Shown: positions 12,128 to 24,783, counted from the first letter of the stretch. The stretch: 64,000 nt of DNA from Glycine soja (GCF_004193775.1 NC_041019.1:32243280-32307279); one strand, 5' to 3'. The notes: generated by a model from the letters alone, not told the origin. Numbers and translations are program-made.

Positions 12128-13806
12128 TTCCCTCCCCCTTGAAAAGGATTTGACCTCAAATCCTGAGGTTCTTGAAACTCTGGGCTTTTTTCCTCAACAC
12201 CTGTAAAAAGAACAAAAACATATGTATTAGTGGTGTTTAGTATGTTGAAGTAAGGTAAGGTCTGAAAACTAATTTCTTGGGCATCTTCCCATGAAGGAAC
12301 ATGGTTCCTCACCAACTCAACGAGTGGTGCTACAAGTATAGAAAAATATGGGGCAAACCTTTTGTAAAAGTTTGTTAAGTCTTGGAAGCCCCAAATTTTT
12401 CTTACACTTGGTGAAGCGAGCCATTCAGGAATGACCTTTATTCTCTTAGGGTTCATGGGAACCCCTTGATCACAATTTCAAAAATTAAGAAAAGTAAAGC
12501 AATAGAACATACATTTTTCTGTATTTTCATGTTGATTATTCCTACCAAAAAGTATGACAAACCTAAGGTGTCCCATATGAGTGCCTAAGTTTGTATTGAA
12601 ACTAAAAATAAGAACAAACCTACCTAATGAGTCCCTATGTACACAAATCATGAAGATGTTGGGTGCACGAGTGATTTTACAAAAGAGTGTTGCACCACCC
12701 AAAGCATTCATCACACCACCTATTTTAGGGATTTGGTGCCTAATAATACCTATTTTGGGCACCAACAAAGCACAAGGATTTAATCTCTTGCGAACCAAAC
12801 CCTCATCCAACAACTCCTTTACTTGAGGAATAAACTCAAGCCTAAGAGATGTGGCAATGCTAACAAGTGTCTTTTTACAATGGAGAAAATGTGGAGGTTG
12901 TCTAAGAAGGGAAATTTCTTTAATATTTGTCTTTATTTCAAAATGTCTTTCCTTCTTAGCTAACCTCTTGGAGGAGACACTTACCTCCTTACACTCCTCC
13001 TTAACCATTAAAGGTTGTCCTTCTTCTTGGGGGTAGATCTCTTCACTAGATTCTTCCCCTTTTGCTTCTTCACTTTAACTAGAGGAAGGTGAAGTAGTAG
13101 CCTCATCTTGGCTACTATAAATGTCTTGGCCCCTCGTAATCATGGTTTTCTTGGTGGGGCATTGAGAAGTAATGTGTCCTCTTCCAAGACATTTAAAGCA
13201 CTTCATGGAGCTAGTCTTCTCTTGCATACTAGCCTTAAGGGGTTGCTTTTCTATTGTCTTCCCCTTATCATCTTTGGGCTTAGAAGGTCTCACCCCTAAG
13301 ATTCCTTGACCTTGGTCTTTCTTTGGATAAGAGTGAGAGCCATAAGATTTTGAAGTAGACTTCCTTTTAAGTTGTTGCTTTACCCTTATTTCCCAATCTA
13401 AATTAGCCTCTACATTGTCCTTCCCATGGAAGTATGGGAGTTTAATGTTAACCTCTTGAGACTTTCTTTCATTTTCTCTCCTATGGGAGTGAAGTCTAAG
13501 ATGTGACCTATGCCTTCCTTCATAATAGTCACGAAGTTCTTCACTTAGGCTCTTGCAAGAGTTATGACTACTATAGGAGACATATTTTTCTCTTTTCATT
13601 TCTTTCATTATTTTTCTTCTTTCTTCCTCTCTTATTTTCTCTCTTTCATCTTGACTTATTTCTTCCACTCTTTTTTTACCTTTTTCTTTTCTCTCTTGTT
13701 TTTCTTTCCACAACTTAAGGGATCTCAACTCATCTAATATCTTATACAAGGGGTCCTTAGGAGTAGAACCCTCACCATTAACACTAGATGAAGAATGAAG
13801 ACTCAT
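12094..13806 (-). pseudogene. Gypsy gag with internally deleted pol, copy A
   Basis: The start is the ATG at 13804-13806 (MSLHSSSSVNGEG), conserved in copy B at 21451. The N half is a long charged, probably coiled-coil gag (KQERKEKGKKR...REKIREEERRK). A CCHC knuckle, CFKCLGRGHITSQC, lies near 13160-13200. One frame continues through TAA at 13075-13077 (GAA in B) and TGA at 12478-12480. Beyond the knuckle is a decayed RT: ATLFCKIT stands where SKID is expected, FVLIFSFNTN where the YxDD box is expected, then HMGHLR, KIWGFQDLTNFYKRF and LVELVRN. RNase H and integrase are absent. A small gag-like RNA-binding product is possible; an enzyme is not. Confidence 0.85.
12128..12140 (-). other. Polypurine tract, copy A
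   Basis: Minus strand AAGGGGGAGGGAA directly precedes the LTR start TGATGCAATCC. Copy B is identical. Confidence 0.8.
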
Positions 13807-15710
13807 GTTGGTTCCTAAGTTATGGTTCTTTCTTGTTGGGGGTTTGAAAAAAAGGTAAAAGAAACAATGGTTGAAACTAGCCAAAATAAACACTAGAAGA
13901 GGTGTGAAAGATAAAGTAAAAACTAATTGGTAAAAGGCAAGCTATCTAGGCGGTTTGACAATGGAGGGTAAAGGAAATAAGCTATGAAAGTAAGCAAGAA
14001 ATTAAAGTGCAAGAAATGCAAACTAGGCGAATCCTAAGAGTGTTTGGATGACCTCATTTAAGGTTCCCAACAAAACACTCAATATCCTAAGGGAAAATTG
14101 CCTAAAATTATTACACACAAATGGAAGTAGGGTGACCTATTGGAGGCTCCCAACTTACTTCCAATGAAAGGCCTTTTTGTTACAAAATTTGAAAGCAAAA
14201 CAAATTGCCAATTACAAAATTACAAAAATAAAGTCCTCAATTGTGGTGGCTATTCTCTCTTTAGTATTTCACTCAATTTGGAGTGCTTCTTAGTCCAATA
14301 GCTCTTAAGGTGGTTGGCCCCTTGCTTCTTGACTCAAATTCTTCAAGATATGGCACCAATCCTCCTTTCCAATTCCCTATATGGCAACTCACAAGCAAGG
14401 AAACAAAGAGACAAGCAATAACCAAAGACAAAAAAAAAATGAAATGAAAGCTAAACCAATAGAGTTTTAACAAGACAAGTTTCCAAGGATTATTCAACAA
14501 TTAAAGCAATGAAAAACACAAAAAAGCAAGCTAGGACTCAAAGAGAAACCTAGAATGGCTCTAGAGTAGAGTAGAAAAACTCTAAAAAGAAGAGACTCAA
14601 GAAACCTCTAGTTTTGACACTTGTTTTCACAATAATTTTCAATTGAAATTTTAGAACTAGGATTGGTATAAAATAGGCACCAATTATAGAATAAATTTTG
14701 AGCCAAAACAACAAGCACACTTTCCTTTCACTTTTCTTTTTTTTTCCTGGACACTGATTTTTCTGCCAACTTGTGAGATATTTCTTCTTTTTTCCTTTAA
14801 TCCAAATCGCTTGGTTCTTTTTTTATAATTTTGGTCCAGATGTCTAGAAAATTCAGTAAATGTTTCAGCTCAAAAAACGTAGTGACCAATTCCCAGTAAT
14901 TTATACAAGTTCGTATGTTCAAGCTGCCAGCGCCAGCGATTTCAGCCTAAAAATCAAGAGGAGTGTTTATGTTGCTTAAGGCTTGGATAGTTACAATTTG
15001 TGTTTGCTTATGCTAAATTATCTTGAATAACACAATTAAAGAGAGCTTAAGACTTATTTTGATTCACAAATCCAGCCACAACTCAGCACCACAACTCAAC
15101 TTCATCATAGGCATCATGTAGGAAACTTAGAAAGCAAAAAAAAAGTTCAAGAACAAGACTACTTCTAGGAATTGATTTAGAACATGTTATGAACTAAATA
15201 ACATGCATGAATTAGACTCAAAATTCAAAAGATACGCTAAGAATGACAAGAATACATGAACAAATGTATCTAGAATTCAATCAACAAAATAAAATTCAAC
15301 ACAAACTTAGAACATAATGTGACAACTACTATGACTAAACATGACTCTAAGACAACATGGATTAAGTGATTTACACTTAGATTTTTGTGTTTTTTTTTCT
15401 AATCAATATTTTGGAACAAAATTTAGATCTAAAGGTTCAGCACAAGAATATTATGAATGAAAATTGATAGAACCTAAAATCAACACAAAAACAAGATTCA
15501 AGAGTAGATCTACAAAATTTGAACCATAGAAATGCAAGAACAAGTGTAGATCTAAGATTTAATCGGTTTTTTTTTTAATCTACTCTAAACAGCACCAAAC
15601 CACAAGACAATGGAGGATATACATGGAGAATAAGATGAAGAACTAGGAATTAAAGACAATTCACCGAACAAAAAGATAGAGGAAGCAAAAGAACATCACC
15701 TAGATGAAGA
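13807..15710 (-). other. Long 5' leader of copy A with a conserved mini-ORF
   Basis: About 1.9 kb of leader separates the primer site from gag. It contains a small ORF (14273-14500, minus) ending KGPTTLRAIGLRSTPN. The same ORF with the same stop recurs in copy C (17223-17420) and B (20783-20992). Upstream of it is a U-rich stretch. The rest has no coding signal. Confidence 0.6.
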
Positions 15711-15724
15711 TGCTCTTGATACCA
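15711..15724 (-). other. Primer binding site, tRNA-Met type
   Basis: Minus strand TGGTATCAAGAGCA lies two bases after the 5' LTR end (GCTTGCATCA). It matches the plant initiator-tRNA-Met primer consensus with one extra A. Confidence 0.8.
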
Positions 15725-15726
15725 CA

Positions 15727-16310
15727 TGATGCAAGCTCCATTGGAGCTTGTAGGCCTAGGATCTTCTTCATCAATGGATTCCTTTGCTTCTTGGAAGATG
15801 AATGACAGCGGAATGGAGAAAGGAAGAGAGAGAGGAGACGCCACTTCAAGGAGAAGATGAGTCTAGAAGAAGCTTACCACCATAGGAGGCCATGGATAAG
15901 AGCATGGAGGAAGAAGGAGATGAATGAAGGGAGAGGGAGAGAAGAGCACGAAATTTTGTGCTCTAAATGAGCTTTGAAATCTGAAGTTTGATATTCAAAT
16001 GATCAAAGTTGAAAAAAATGCACACACATGACCTCTATTTATAGCCTAAGTGTCACACAAAATTGGAGGAAAATTCAAATTTCACTTGAATTTGAAATTG
16101 AATTTGTGGAGCCAAACTTTGTAGCCAAAATTTCACTAATTATGATTAGTGAATTTTAGTTATGGTTCAGGCCACTAATCCAAGATCAATTCCAAGATTC
16201 TCCACTAAGTGTGCTTAGGTGTCATGAGGCATGAAAAGCATGAAGGACATGCACAAAGTGTGACTATATGATGTGGCAATGGGGTGTAGTAAGCAAATGC
16301 TCACCTCCCA
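15727..16310 (-). repeat. Truncated 5' LTR, copy A
   Basis: The inner end is at 15727. The match to the B LTR runs through a TATA region near 16035-16045 and the ACTAATTATGATTAGT palindrome, then breaks at GCTCACCTCCCA (16310), losing the U3 start. It joins copy C in inverted orientation. Confidence 0.85.
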
Positions 16311-17764
16311 CATGCACAAAAATCTAAGTGTAAATCACTTAATCCATGTTGTCTTAGAGTCATGTTTAGTCATAGTAATTGTCACATTATGTTCTATGTT
16401 TGTGTTGAATTTTTATTTTTGTTGATTGAATGCTAGATACATTTGTTCATGTATTCTTGTCATTCTTAGCCTATCTTTTGAATTTTGAGTCTAATTCATG
16501 CATGTTATTTATTTCATAACATGTTCTAAATCAATTCCTAGAAGTAGTCTTGTTGTTGAACTCTTTTTTTTGTTTTCTAAGTTTCCTACATGATGCCTAT
16601 GATGAAGTTGAGTTGTGGTGCTGAGTTGTGGCTGGATTTGTGAATAAAATAAGTCTTAAGCTCTCTTGAATTGTGTTATTCAAGATAATTAAGCATAAGC
16701 AAACACAAATTGTAACTATCCAAGCCTTAAGCAACATAAACATTACTCTTGATTTCTAGGTTGAAATCGCTGGTGCTGGCAGCTTGAACATACGAAATTG
16801 TATAAATTACTGGGAATTTGTCAGTAAGTTTTTTGAGCTGAAAGTTTTACTGAATTTTCTAGACATCTGGACCAAAATTATAAAAAAAGAACCAAGCGAT
16901 TTGGATTAAAGAAAAAAATAATAAAAATCACACAAGTTGGCAGAAAAATCAGTGTCCAGGAAAAAAAAAGTGAAAGGGAAGTGTGCTTGTTGTTTTGGCT
17001 CAAAATTTGTTCTATAATTGGTGCCTATTTTATTCCAATCCTAGTTCTGAAATTTCAATTGAAAATTATTGTGAAAACAAGTGCCAAAACTAGAGGTTTC
17101 TTGTGTCTTTTTTTTTAGCTTTTCTACTCTACTCTAGAGCCATTCTAGGTTTCTTTGAGTCCTAGCTTGCTTTTTTGTGCTTTTCATTGCTTTAATTGTT
17201 GAATAATCCTTGAAAATTTTTCTTGTTAAAACTATATTGGTTTAGCTTTCATTTCATTTTTTTTTGTCTTTGGTTATTGCTTGTTTCTTTGTTTCCTTGC
17301 TTGAGTTGCCATATAGGGAATTGGAAAGGAGGATTGGTGCCATATCTTGAAGAATTTGAGTCAAGAAGCAAGGGGCCAACCACCTTAAGAGCTATTGGAC
17401 TAAGAAGCACTCCAAATTGAGTGAAACACTAAATAGAGAATAGCCACCACAATTGAGGACTTTTTTCTTTGTAATTTTGTAATTGGCAATTTGCTTTGCT
17501 TTCAAATTTTGTAACAAAAAGGCCTTTCATTGGAAGTAAGTTGGGAGCCTCCGCTAGGTCACCCTACTTCCATTTGTGTGTAATAATTTTAGGCAATTTC
17601 CCCTTAGGATAGTGAGTGTTTTGTTGGGAATCTTAAATGAGGTCAACCAAACACTCTTAGGATCCGCCTAGTTTGCATTTCTTGCACTTTAATTTCTTGC
17701 TTACTTTCATAGCATATTTCCTTTACCTTCCATTGTCAAACCACCTAGATAGCTTGCCTTTTAC
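16311..17764 (+). mobile_element. Leader fragment of the same gypsy family, copy C
   Basis: From 16315 (CACAAAAATCTAAGTG) to 17764 (GCCTTTTAC) this is the reverse complement of 13930-15390 in copy A, at roughly 93-95 percent identity by eye. It includes the conserved mini-ORF. It has no LTR and no gag and is cut at both ends, on the right by a D-family LTR fragment. Confidence 0.88.
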
Positions 17765-18985
17765 TGTTCTTCACTGTTCTTCATCCGTTCTTCGTTCTTC
17801 AACCGATAAGTTTTCGAATCTGAGACTTTCAATTTATTTCTTGTTTTGTTGGCTTTCATCTTTATTTCGTTCACTTTCGGTTTTCTTTTCTTCCATTTTT
17901 AACGAGCTTTAACCGATCGTTTAAGTTGTTATCTCGCCTAACAAATGATAAAATGAATTTCAACCGATCATTTGCGTTGTAATCTCATTTAATCACTGTT
18001 AAAGCAAAATCTAACCGATCGTTCACACTGTAACCATGGTTAAACCAAAAAAAGGAAAAATAATAATAAAATAATCAAAATATCTTTAAATAAAATAATC
18101 AATCGGACGTTTTTCTTTGGAAGTTTCCTTGAATGAATTGACTAATAACCAAAGTGAAACTAAGGCTAAAATCAACTCACAAATCAAGCTTCGTCCGCAA
18201 AAGTCACTCAAAACCGTTTTAAGGTCCAACGCCTTAAACGGTCCTCTTTGCTTTTATCGGTTAACATGGACCGTTCAAAAGCATAAAATCAACACATAAC
18301 TTTACCGCTTTTGCAAGAACTACGTAGGTCTGATTTCCTTATCGCAATTGAGGATACGTAGGAGCAAAATCCCCGCTTTTGTCGACCACCCCAAGAGATC
18401 ATTAATGGTCCAACGCCTTAACGTTTCTCTACTTTCAAAAAACAAGAGATCGTTAATGGTCCAACGCCTTAATGTTTCTCTCCTTTCAAAATCAAAAGAT
18501 CATTTAATGGTCCAACGCCTTAAATGACCTTTGTTCAATTAAAATCTATCTTGCGAAAAAAGATCAAAACAACTTAACCAACGTTTAGTTCTGAAAGAAC
18601 TACGTAGGTCTGATTTCCTCATCGCAATTGAGGATACATAGGACTGAGGGAAACACCCTCGTCGACCACACCAAAATTAAAAACATGAAAAGCATGAAAA
18701 CACAAAATGACATAAAAAGGGAAAATAAAACATTTTGAAGTCGTATTTGCACATTTGATTAAAGGTTGTCGTCCCTTGTGACGGACGCGTGGGGTGCTAA
18801 TACCTTCCCCGTGCATAAATATAACTCCCGAACCTTTCACACTTAAAGTTCGTAGACCACACCTTTCTGGTTTTTCCGACGTTTTCCTCGAATAAACGTT
18901 GGTGGCGACTCCACGCATTTTCCTCCCTTGGAAGACGCACCCGTGAGCCCCACGTTGCTCTCCCGCCGAAGGGTAGGCTGCAACA
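17765..18985 (+). repeat. 5'-truncated D-family LTR (copy D5)
   Basis: It starts in the TTCTTC-rich stretch that lies about 700 bp into the complete D LTR and runs to the LTR end GGGTAGGCTGCAACA. U3 is absent. It carries two copies of the CTACGTA hairpin (about 18317 and 18597) and four GGTCCAACGCC-loop hairpins (18200-18540). The splice-donor-like GTAAGT of other copies is ATAAGT here. Confidence 0.85.
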
Positions 18986-20084
18986 CTCATGATAGTCTAG
19001 CCTAATCCTGATCAAGCATGGTCCACAGATTCCTCTTGTTGGATTAAACTCGGCCAGGACCGCATTAAGACAAACATACAACAACTAGGTTACCGTACCC
19101 CGATCCCTCGTGATAATATGACAAACTAGCCCCGTCCTATCAAGTTCTAAGAATCAAACCAATTTCCACTATTGAATGATCCTAAAGAAACATATGCATG
19201 TACGTTATCAAGGAAAAAGCATGGTAGAATGAAGTTCTGATAGCACAGTGAATGCACAAAACATCATTAAATAGATAAAAAGATATTTACATCAAGTACC
19301 TATAAGGAAGATCCAACAGAGGATTTAGCTTTCCATAACTGGGAAGCTTCCTTTACAACAACGACAAGAGAAAGATGAAAGATTGCAGAAATACAAGTAA
19401 TGGGGATGTCTCCTCCACCTCTAGGACCTCACAATCACTCACAAACTCATCTCAAGCTTTCAGGACGACTTCCTCTTCAAGTTCTGGCTCTGCAGATCTT
19501 CACACAACAAAATCTCTCAAACTCTCTGGAACTTGGACCTTTCTCTCTCTAAAACTCTCTAGACATGCAGAAGCTTCAAGAAAAGGCCAAACTCTCTCTC
19601 CAAAATCTGATTTCAGACATAAATAGGTGGCTTTGTTTGTGTTCGTGCACTTAGCGCAATTCTGAACCGCTTAGCACGCATTAGTGAATTTCGGCTTAGC
19701 GCAGCTTTTCTCACTCAATGGATGGACTGAAGCGGTGCACTTAGCGGGATGACCCTTTGCTCAGCGAACATGCACAACTCATCATTCTTCCAAATTCTTC
19801 CTCGCGCTTAGCCGATGAATGATGCGCTCAGCGGATGGCTCGCTAAGCCAGTAGATTGGCTTAGCGAGAGGGCGAAAATCAACACTTCAAAGCTTGCCTT
19901 ATTATCCTGAAATTGAGAGAAAATGATTATTAAACACACAAAATGGAAGCGCTAAGTATTTATTATCTATCTTTAACAAAAAGTAATTACAACACTACAA
20001 AATAACCATAAATTGGAGGAGTTTGATACAATTTACACAAGTTTTATACACAAATGTTAGTCGTATTCACCAACTAATAGTTAT
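18986..20084. other. Unclassified retroelement debris
   Basis: No protein motif was found. A serine-rich 83-codon ORF (19375-19626) looks like chance translation. The right part (19644-19957) is rich in GCTTAGCG/CGCTAAGC words, typical of some soybean LTRs by recall. No boundaries could be set. Confidence 0.4.
19644..19957. repeat. Cluster of CGCTTAGCG-like short palindromic words
   Basis: About ten variants (CACTTAGCGC, GGCTTAGCGC, CACTTAGCGG, GCTCAGCG, GCGCTTAGCC, CGCTAAGCC, GCTTAGCGAG, GCGCTAAG) occur within roughly 310 bp, in both orientations. Confidence 0.7.
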
Positions 20085-21450
20085 TTAGTTCATAACATGT
20101 TCTAAATCAATTCCTAGAAGTAGTCTTGTTGAACATTTTTTTGTTTTCTAAGTTTCCTACATGATGCCTATGATGAAGTTGAGTTGTGGTGCTAAGTTGT
20201 GGCTGGATTGGTGAATCAAAATAAGTCTTAAGCTCTCTTGAATTGTGTTATTCAAGATAATTGAGCATAAGCAAACACAAATTGTAACTATCCAAGCCTT
20301 AAGCAACATAAACACTACTCTTGATTTCTAGGTTGAAATCGCTGGTGCTGCCAGCTTGAACATACAAACTTGTATAAATTACTGGAAATTGGTCACTTCG
20401 AATTTTGAGCTGAAATTTTTACTGAATTTTCTAGAAATCTGGAAAAAATTATAAAAAAAGAACCAAGCAATTTGAATTAAAGGAAAAAAATAATAAAAAT
20501 CACACAAATTGGAAGAAAAATCAGTGTTCAGGAAAAAAAAGTGAAAGGGAAGTATGCTTGTTGTTTTGGCTCGAAATTTGTTCTATAATTGGTGCCTATT
20601 TTATACCAATATTAGTTCTAAAATTTAAATTGAAAATTAGTGTGAAAACAAGTTCCAAAGCTAGAGGTTTCTTCATTCTTTTTTTATATTTTTTTTACTC
20701 TACTCTAGAGCCATTCTAAGTTTCTCTTTGAGTCCTAGCTTGATTTTATGTGCTTTTCATCGCTTTAATTATTGAATAATACTTGGAAATTTGTCTTGTT
20801 AAAACTATTGGTTTAGATTTCATTTCATTTTTTTGGTCTTTGTTTATTCCTTGTCTCTTTGTTTCCTTGTTTGTGAGTTGTCATATAGAGAATAGGAAAG
20901 GAGCATTGGTGCCATACCTTGAAGAATTTGAGTCAAGAAGCAAGGGGAAAACCACCTTAAGAGTTATTGGACTAAGAAGCACTCCAAATTGAGTGAATCA
21001 CTAAAGAGAGAACAATCACCAAAATTGAGGACCTTTTTGTAATTTTGTAATTGAAAATTTACTTACTTTCATTGCTTTCAAATTTTGTAACAAAAAGGCC
21101 TTTCATTGGAAGTAAGTTGGGAGCCTCCAATAGGTCACCCTACTTCAATTTTTGTGTAATAATTTTAGGCAATTTTCCCTTAGGATTGTGAGTGTTTTGT
21201 TTGGAACCTTAAATATGGTCATCCAAACACTCTTAGGATTCGCCTAGTTTACATTTCTTGCTTACTTTCATAGCTTATTTCCTTTACCTTCCATTGTCAA
21301 ACCGCCTAGATAACTTGCCTTTTACTAATTAGTTTTTACCTTATTTTTCTCACCTCTTTTAGTGTTTATTTTGGCTAGTTTCAACCATAGTTTCTTTTAC
21401 TTTTTGTTTTCAAACCCCCAACAAGAAAGAACCATAACTTAGGAACCAAC

Positions 21451-23055
21451 ATGAGTCTTCATTCTTCATCTAGTGTTAATAGTGAGGGTTCTATTCCTAA
21501 AGACCCCTTGTATAAGATATTAAATGAGTTGAGATCCCTTAAGTTGTGGAAAGAAAAACAAGAGAGAAAAGAAAAAGGAAAAAAAGAGTGGAAGAAATAA
21601 GTCAAGATGAAAGAGAGAAAATAAGAGAGGAAGAAAGAAGGAAAATACTAAAAGAGTTAAGAAAAGAAAAATATGCCTCCTATAGTAGTCATAACTCTTG
21701 CAAGAGCCTAAGTGAAGAACTTCATAACTATTGTGAAGGAAGGAATAGGTCAGATCTTAGACCTCGCTCCCATAGGAGAGAAAAGGAAAGAAAGCCTCAA
21801 GTGGCTAACATTAACCTCCCATACTTCCATGGGAAGGACAATGTAGAGGCTAACTTAGATTAGGAAATAAGGGTAGAGCAACAACTTAAAAGGAAGTCTA
21901 CTTCAAAATCTTATGGCTCTCATTCTTATCCAATGAAATACCAAGGTCTAGGCATCTTAGGGGCAGCACCTTCTATGCCCAAAGATGATAAGGGGAAGAC
22001 AATAGAAAAGCAACCCCCTAAGGCTAGTATGCAAGAAAAGACTAGCTCTATAAAGTGCTTTAAGTGTCTTGGAAGAGGACACATTACTTCTCAATGCCCC
22101 ACCAAGAAAACCATGATTATGAGGAGCCAAGACATTTATAGTAGCCAAGATGAGGCTACTACTTCACCTTCCTCTAGTGAAAGTGAAGAAGCAAAAGGGG
22201 AAGAATCTAGTGAAGAAATCTATCCCCAACAAGAAGGACAACCTTTAATGGTTAAGGAAGAGTGTAAGGAGGTAAGTGTCTCCTCCAAGTGGTTAGCTAA
22301 GAAGGAAAGACATTTTGAAATAAAGACAAATATTAAAGAATTTCCCTTCTTAGACAACCTCGACATTTTCTCCTTTGTAAAGAGACACTTGTTAGCATTG
22401 CAATACCTCTTGGGCTTGAGTTTATTCCTCAAGTAAAGGAGTTGTTGGTGCCCGAAATAGGTATTATTAGGCACCAAATCCCTAAAATAGGTGATGTGAT
22501 GAATGTTTTGAGTGGTGCAACCCTCTTTTGTAAAATCACTCGTACACCCAACATCTTCATGATTTGTGTACATAGGGATTCATTAGGTAGGTTTGTTCTT
22601 CTTTTTAGTTTCAATACAAACTTAGGTACTCATATGGGACACCTTAGGTTTGTCGTACTTTTTGGTAGGAATAATCAACATGAAAATACAGAAAATGTAT
22701 GTTTTGTTGCATTACTTTTCTTAATTTTTTAAATAGTGATCAAGGGGTTCCCATGAACCCTAAGAAAATAAAGGTCATTCTTGAGTGGCCCACTCCACCA
22801 AGTATAAGAAAAATTTTGGGCTTCCATGACTTAACAAACTTTTACAAAAGGTTTGTCCCATATCTTTCTATACTTGTAGCACCACTCGTTGAGTTGGTGA
22901 GGAACCATATTCCTTCATGGAAAGAAGCCCAGGAAATGGGTTTTTAGACCTTACCTTACTTCAACATACCAAACACCACTAATATATATGTTTTTGTTCT
23001 TTTTACAGGTGTTGAGGAAAAAAGCCCAGAGTTTCAAGAACCTCGGGATTTGAGG
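21451..23055 (+). pseudogene. Gypsy gag with decayed pol, copy B
   Basis: It starts at ATG 21451 (MSLHSSSSVNSEG). Breaks relative to copy A: one A lost in an A run near 21585, TAG at 21861-21863 where A has tryptophan, and frameshifts near 22360 and 22680-22730. The knuckle CFKCLGRGHITSQC lies at about 22060-22100. The RT remnant has the same replaced catalytic box as A (FVLLFSFNTN) and the same absence of RNase H and integrase. The defects in the RT core therefore predate both copies, while the frameshifts and stops are private to each. Confidence 0.85.
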
Positions 23056-23068
23056 TCAAATCCTTTTC

Positions 23069-23081
23069 AAGGGGGAGGGAA
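23069..23081 (+). other. Polypurine tract, copy B
   Basis: AAGGGGGAGGGAA directly precedes LTR start TGATGCAATCC. Confidence 0.8.
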
Positions 23082-24053
23082 TGATGCAATCCTACCCCAC
23101 AAGGGGATTGTATAGAAGACTCCAAGTAGATTGGGCTAGAGATGCAAAAGAAGGCCCTATGGTTCTCATGAGCCCTAGGGTAGATTTCAGGCCCATGGGC
23201 TATGTATGAGTCCACTTATCTTTGTTCATATTAGATTAAGGTTTCATTATTTTTGGGACTTGTATTTAGGGCTTCATAATGTTGGTAGTGTACCCTAGAA
23301 ATGTAGGATTTTTCAGCCTTTGTATTTTAGGGCACCTAGACTAGTTTTTGTATTAGGGGTAGTTTTGTAATTTCACATGCATTAAGTGAATATTTGATGT
23401 GTGTGTTGGAAAATAAATTTAATTGAATTGGGAGAAGTCCAATCCAATTAAATTTTAGAGAGGGAGGTGAGCATTTCCTTGCTACACCCCATTGCCGCAT
23501 CATATAATCACACTTTGTGCATGTCCTTCATGCTTTACATGCCTCATGACACCTAAGCACACTTAGTGGAGAATCTTGGACTTGATATTGGATTAGTGGG
23601 CTGAACCATAACTAAAATTCACTAATCATAATTAGTGAAATTTTGGCTCCGAAATTTGGCTCCACAAATTCAATTTGAAATCCAAGTGAAATTTGAAATT
23701 CAAATTTCCCTCCAATTTTGTGTGACACTTAGGCTATAAATAGAGGTCATGTGTGTACATTTTTTTCAACTTTGATCATTTGAGAATTACACTTCAAATT
23801 TCAGACCCCTTTTGAGGCACAAAATTTCGTGCTCCTTCTCTCCCTCTCCCTCCTCTCATTTTCTCCTACCTTCAAGCTCTTATCCATGGCTTCCTATGGT
23901 GGTGAGCTTCTTCTTGACTCATTTCTCCTTGAAGTGACGTCTCCGATCATCTCCCTCTTCCTTCTCCTTTCCTCTGACATTTATTTTAAAGAAGCAAAGG
24001 AATCCATTGATGAAGAAGATCCAAGGCCTACAAGCTCCAAATGGAGCTACATC
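23082..24053 (+). repeat. Complete 3' LTR, copy B (972 bp)
   Basis: It starts TGATGCAATCC and ends GAGCTACATCA. The TATA box TATAAATA is at 23735-23742. An ACTAATCATAATTAGT inverted repeat lies upstream. This is the reference for the truncated A LTRs. Confidence 0.88.
23735..23742 (+). promoter_or_regulatory. TATA box of copy B LTR
   Basis: TATAAATA followed by GAGGTCATGTG, about 320 bp before the LTR end, fits a U3/R junction. Confidence 0.6.
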
Positions 24054-24783
24054 ACAATGCACCACTCAAAGGGAACAAAATAAAGGGTACCAACAAGCTA
24101 TCACGTGAACAAAGGTTGAAACTATTATCCTCATTCCCCCTAGTAAGGTATTGAAAAAGGAAAAATGTGAGAAACAAAAAAAAGAAAAAAAAGAGAGAGA
24201 AACAAAGTAAAGAAAAAATCAAAAATTGAGGACACAAGAAAGTATGTATGAAATTGAAAATCTGGGGTACCAAGGATTGGTAGGAAGTGAATGAAATGAA
24301 TAGACTAATGTTTTCCTTCCTCTAAGTTACTTTGAAATATCTAGAAAAATCCATACTCCTTGTTAGCCAAGCCCTGTTACAAGCCAGTAAAGTCCTTAGT
24401 GATCTTGACATGCCTGTGATGTATTGATTAACTTGAGATCAAAGTCAAAGTTAAATTGTAGTGTTCTAAGATGAGAATTGAGTGAAACACTTACCCAAGC
24501 TAGATCATGAGCTTAAGAGCAAAACACTTAATGAGAGGACAAGTTGCTATGTGATTAGATTTGCAATGCCACTCTTGTTGCATGTTTTGAACTTTGCAAA
24601 CAATTTGGTTGAGCTAAAAAGCTAAATGTGGGCACCACCCTTAGACAATTGAAGCACATGATTGTAACTTATCATTGTGAATCCTTGTTCTTATTTTTAG
24701 TCTAGTTTTATTTTAAATTTTTACTGGTCAGTTTGTTTTTAGTTCAGTCTTGATTGAGGACAAGCAAGGTTCCAAGTTTGGAG
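24054..24783 (+). other. 3' internal remnant of gypsy element H
   Basis: No ORF of note. It ends in GAGGACAAGCAAGGTTCCAAGTTTGGAG immediately before an LTR start (split here: GAGGACAAGCAAGG, then TTCCAAGTTTGGAG), which resembles the conserved pre-LTR segment of plant Athila/Tat gypsy elements. Gag and pol are missing. Confidence 0.6.

Larger units (their letters stand above)
11551..16310 (-). mobile_element. Gypsy-type non-autonomous element, copy A
   Basis: Read on the minus strand: part of the 5' LTR (15727-16310), a tRNA-Met-type primer site, a leader of about 1.8 kb, gag, a shortened pol remnant, a polypurine tract and part of the 3' LTR (11551-12127). Comparison with copy B shows both LTRs are truncated on their outer sides. 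A is one of three family copies here. Confidence 0.88.
20085..24053 (+). mobile_element. Gypsy-type non-autonomous element, copy B
   Basis: Collinear with copy A but in plus orientation. It is 5'-truncated at about 20085 (no 5' LTR or primer site), followed by leader, gag, decayed pol, polypurine tract and a complete 972-bp 3' LTR. The bases after the LTR are CAATG. The missing left end prevents a check of the target duplication. Confidence 0.88.
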
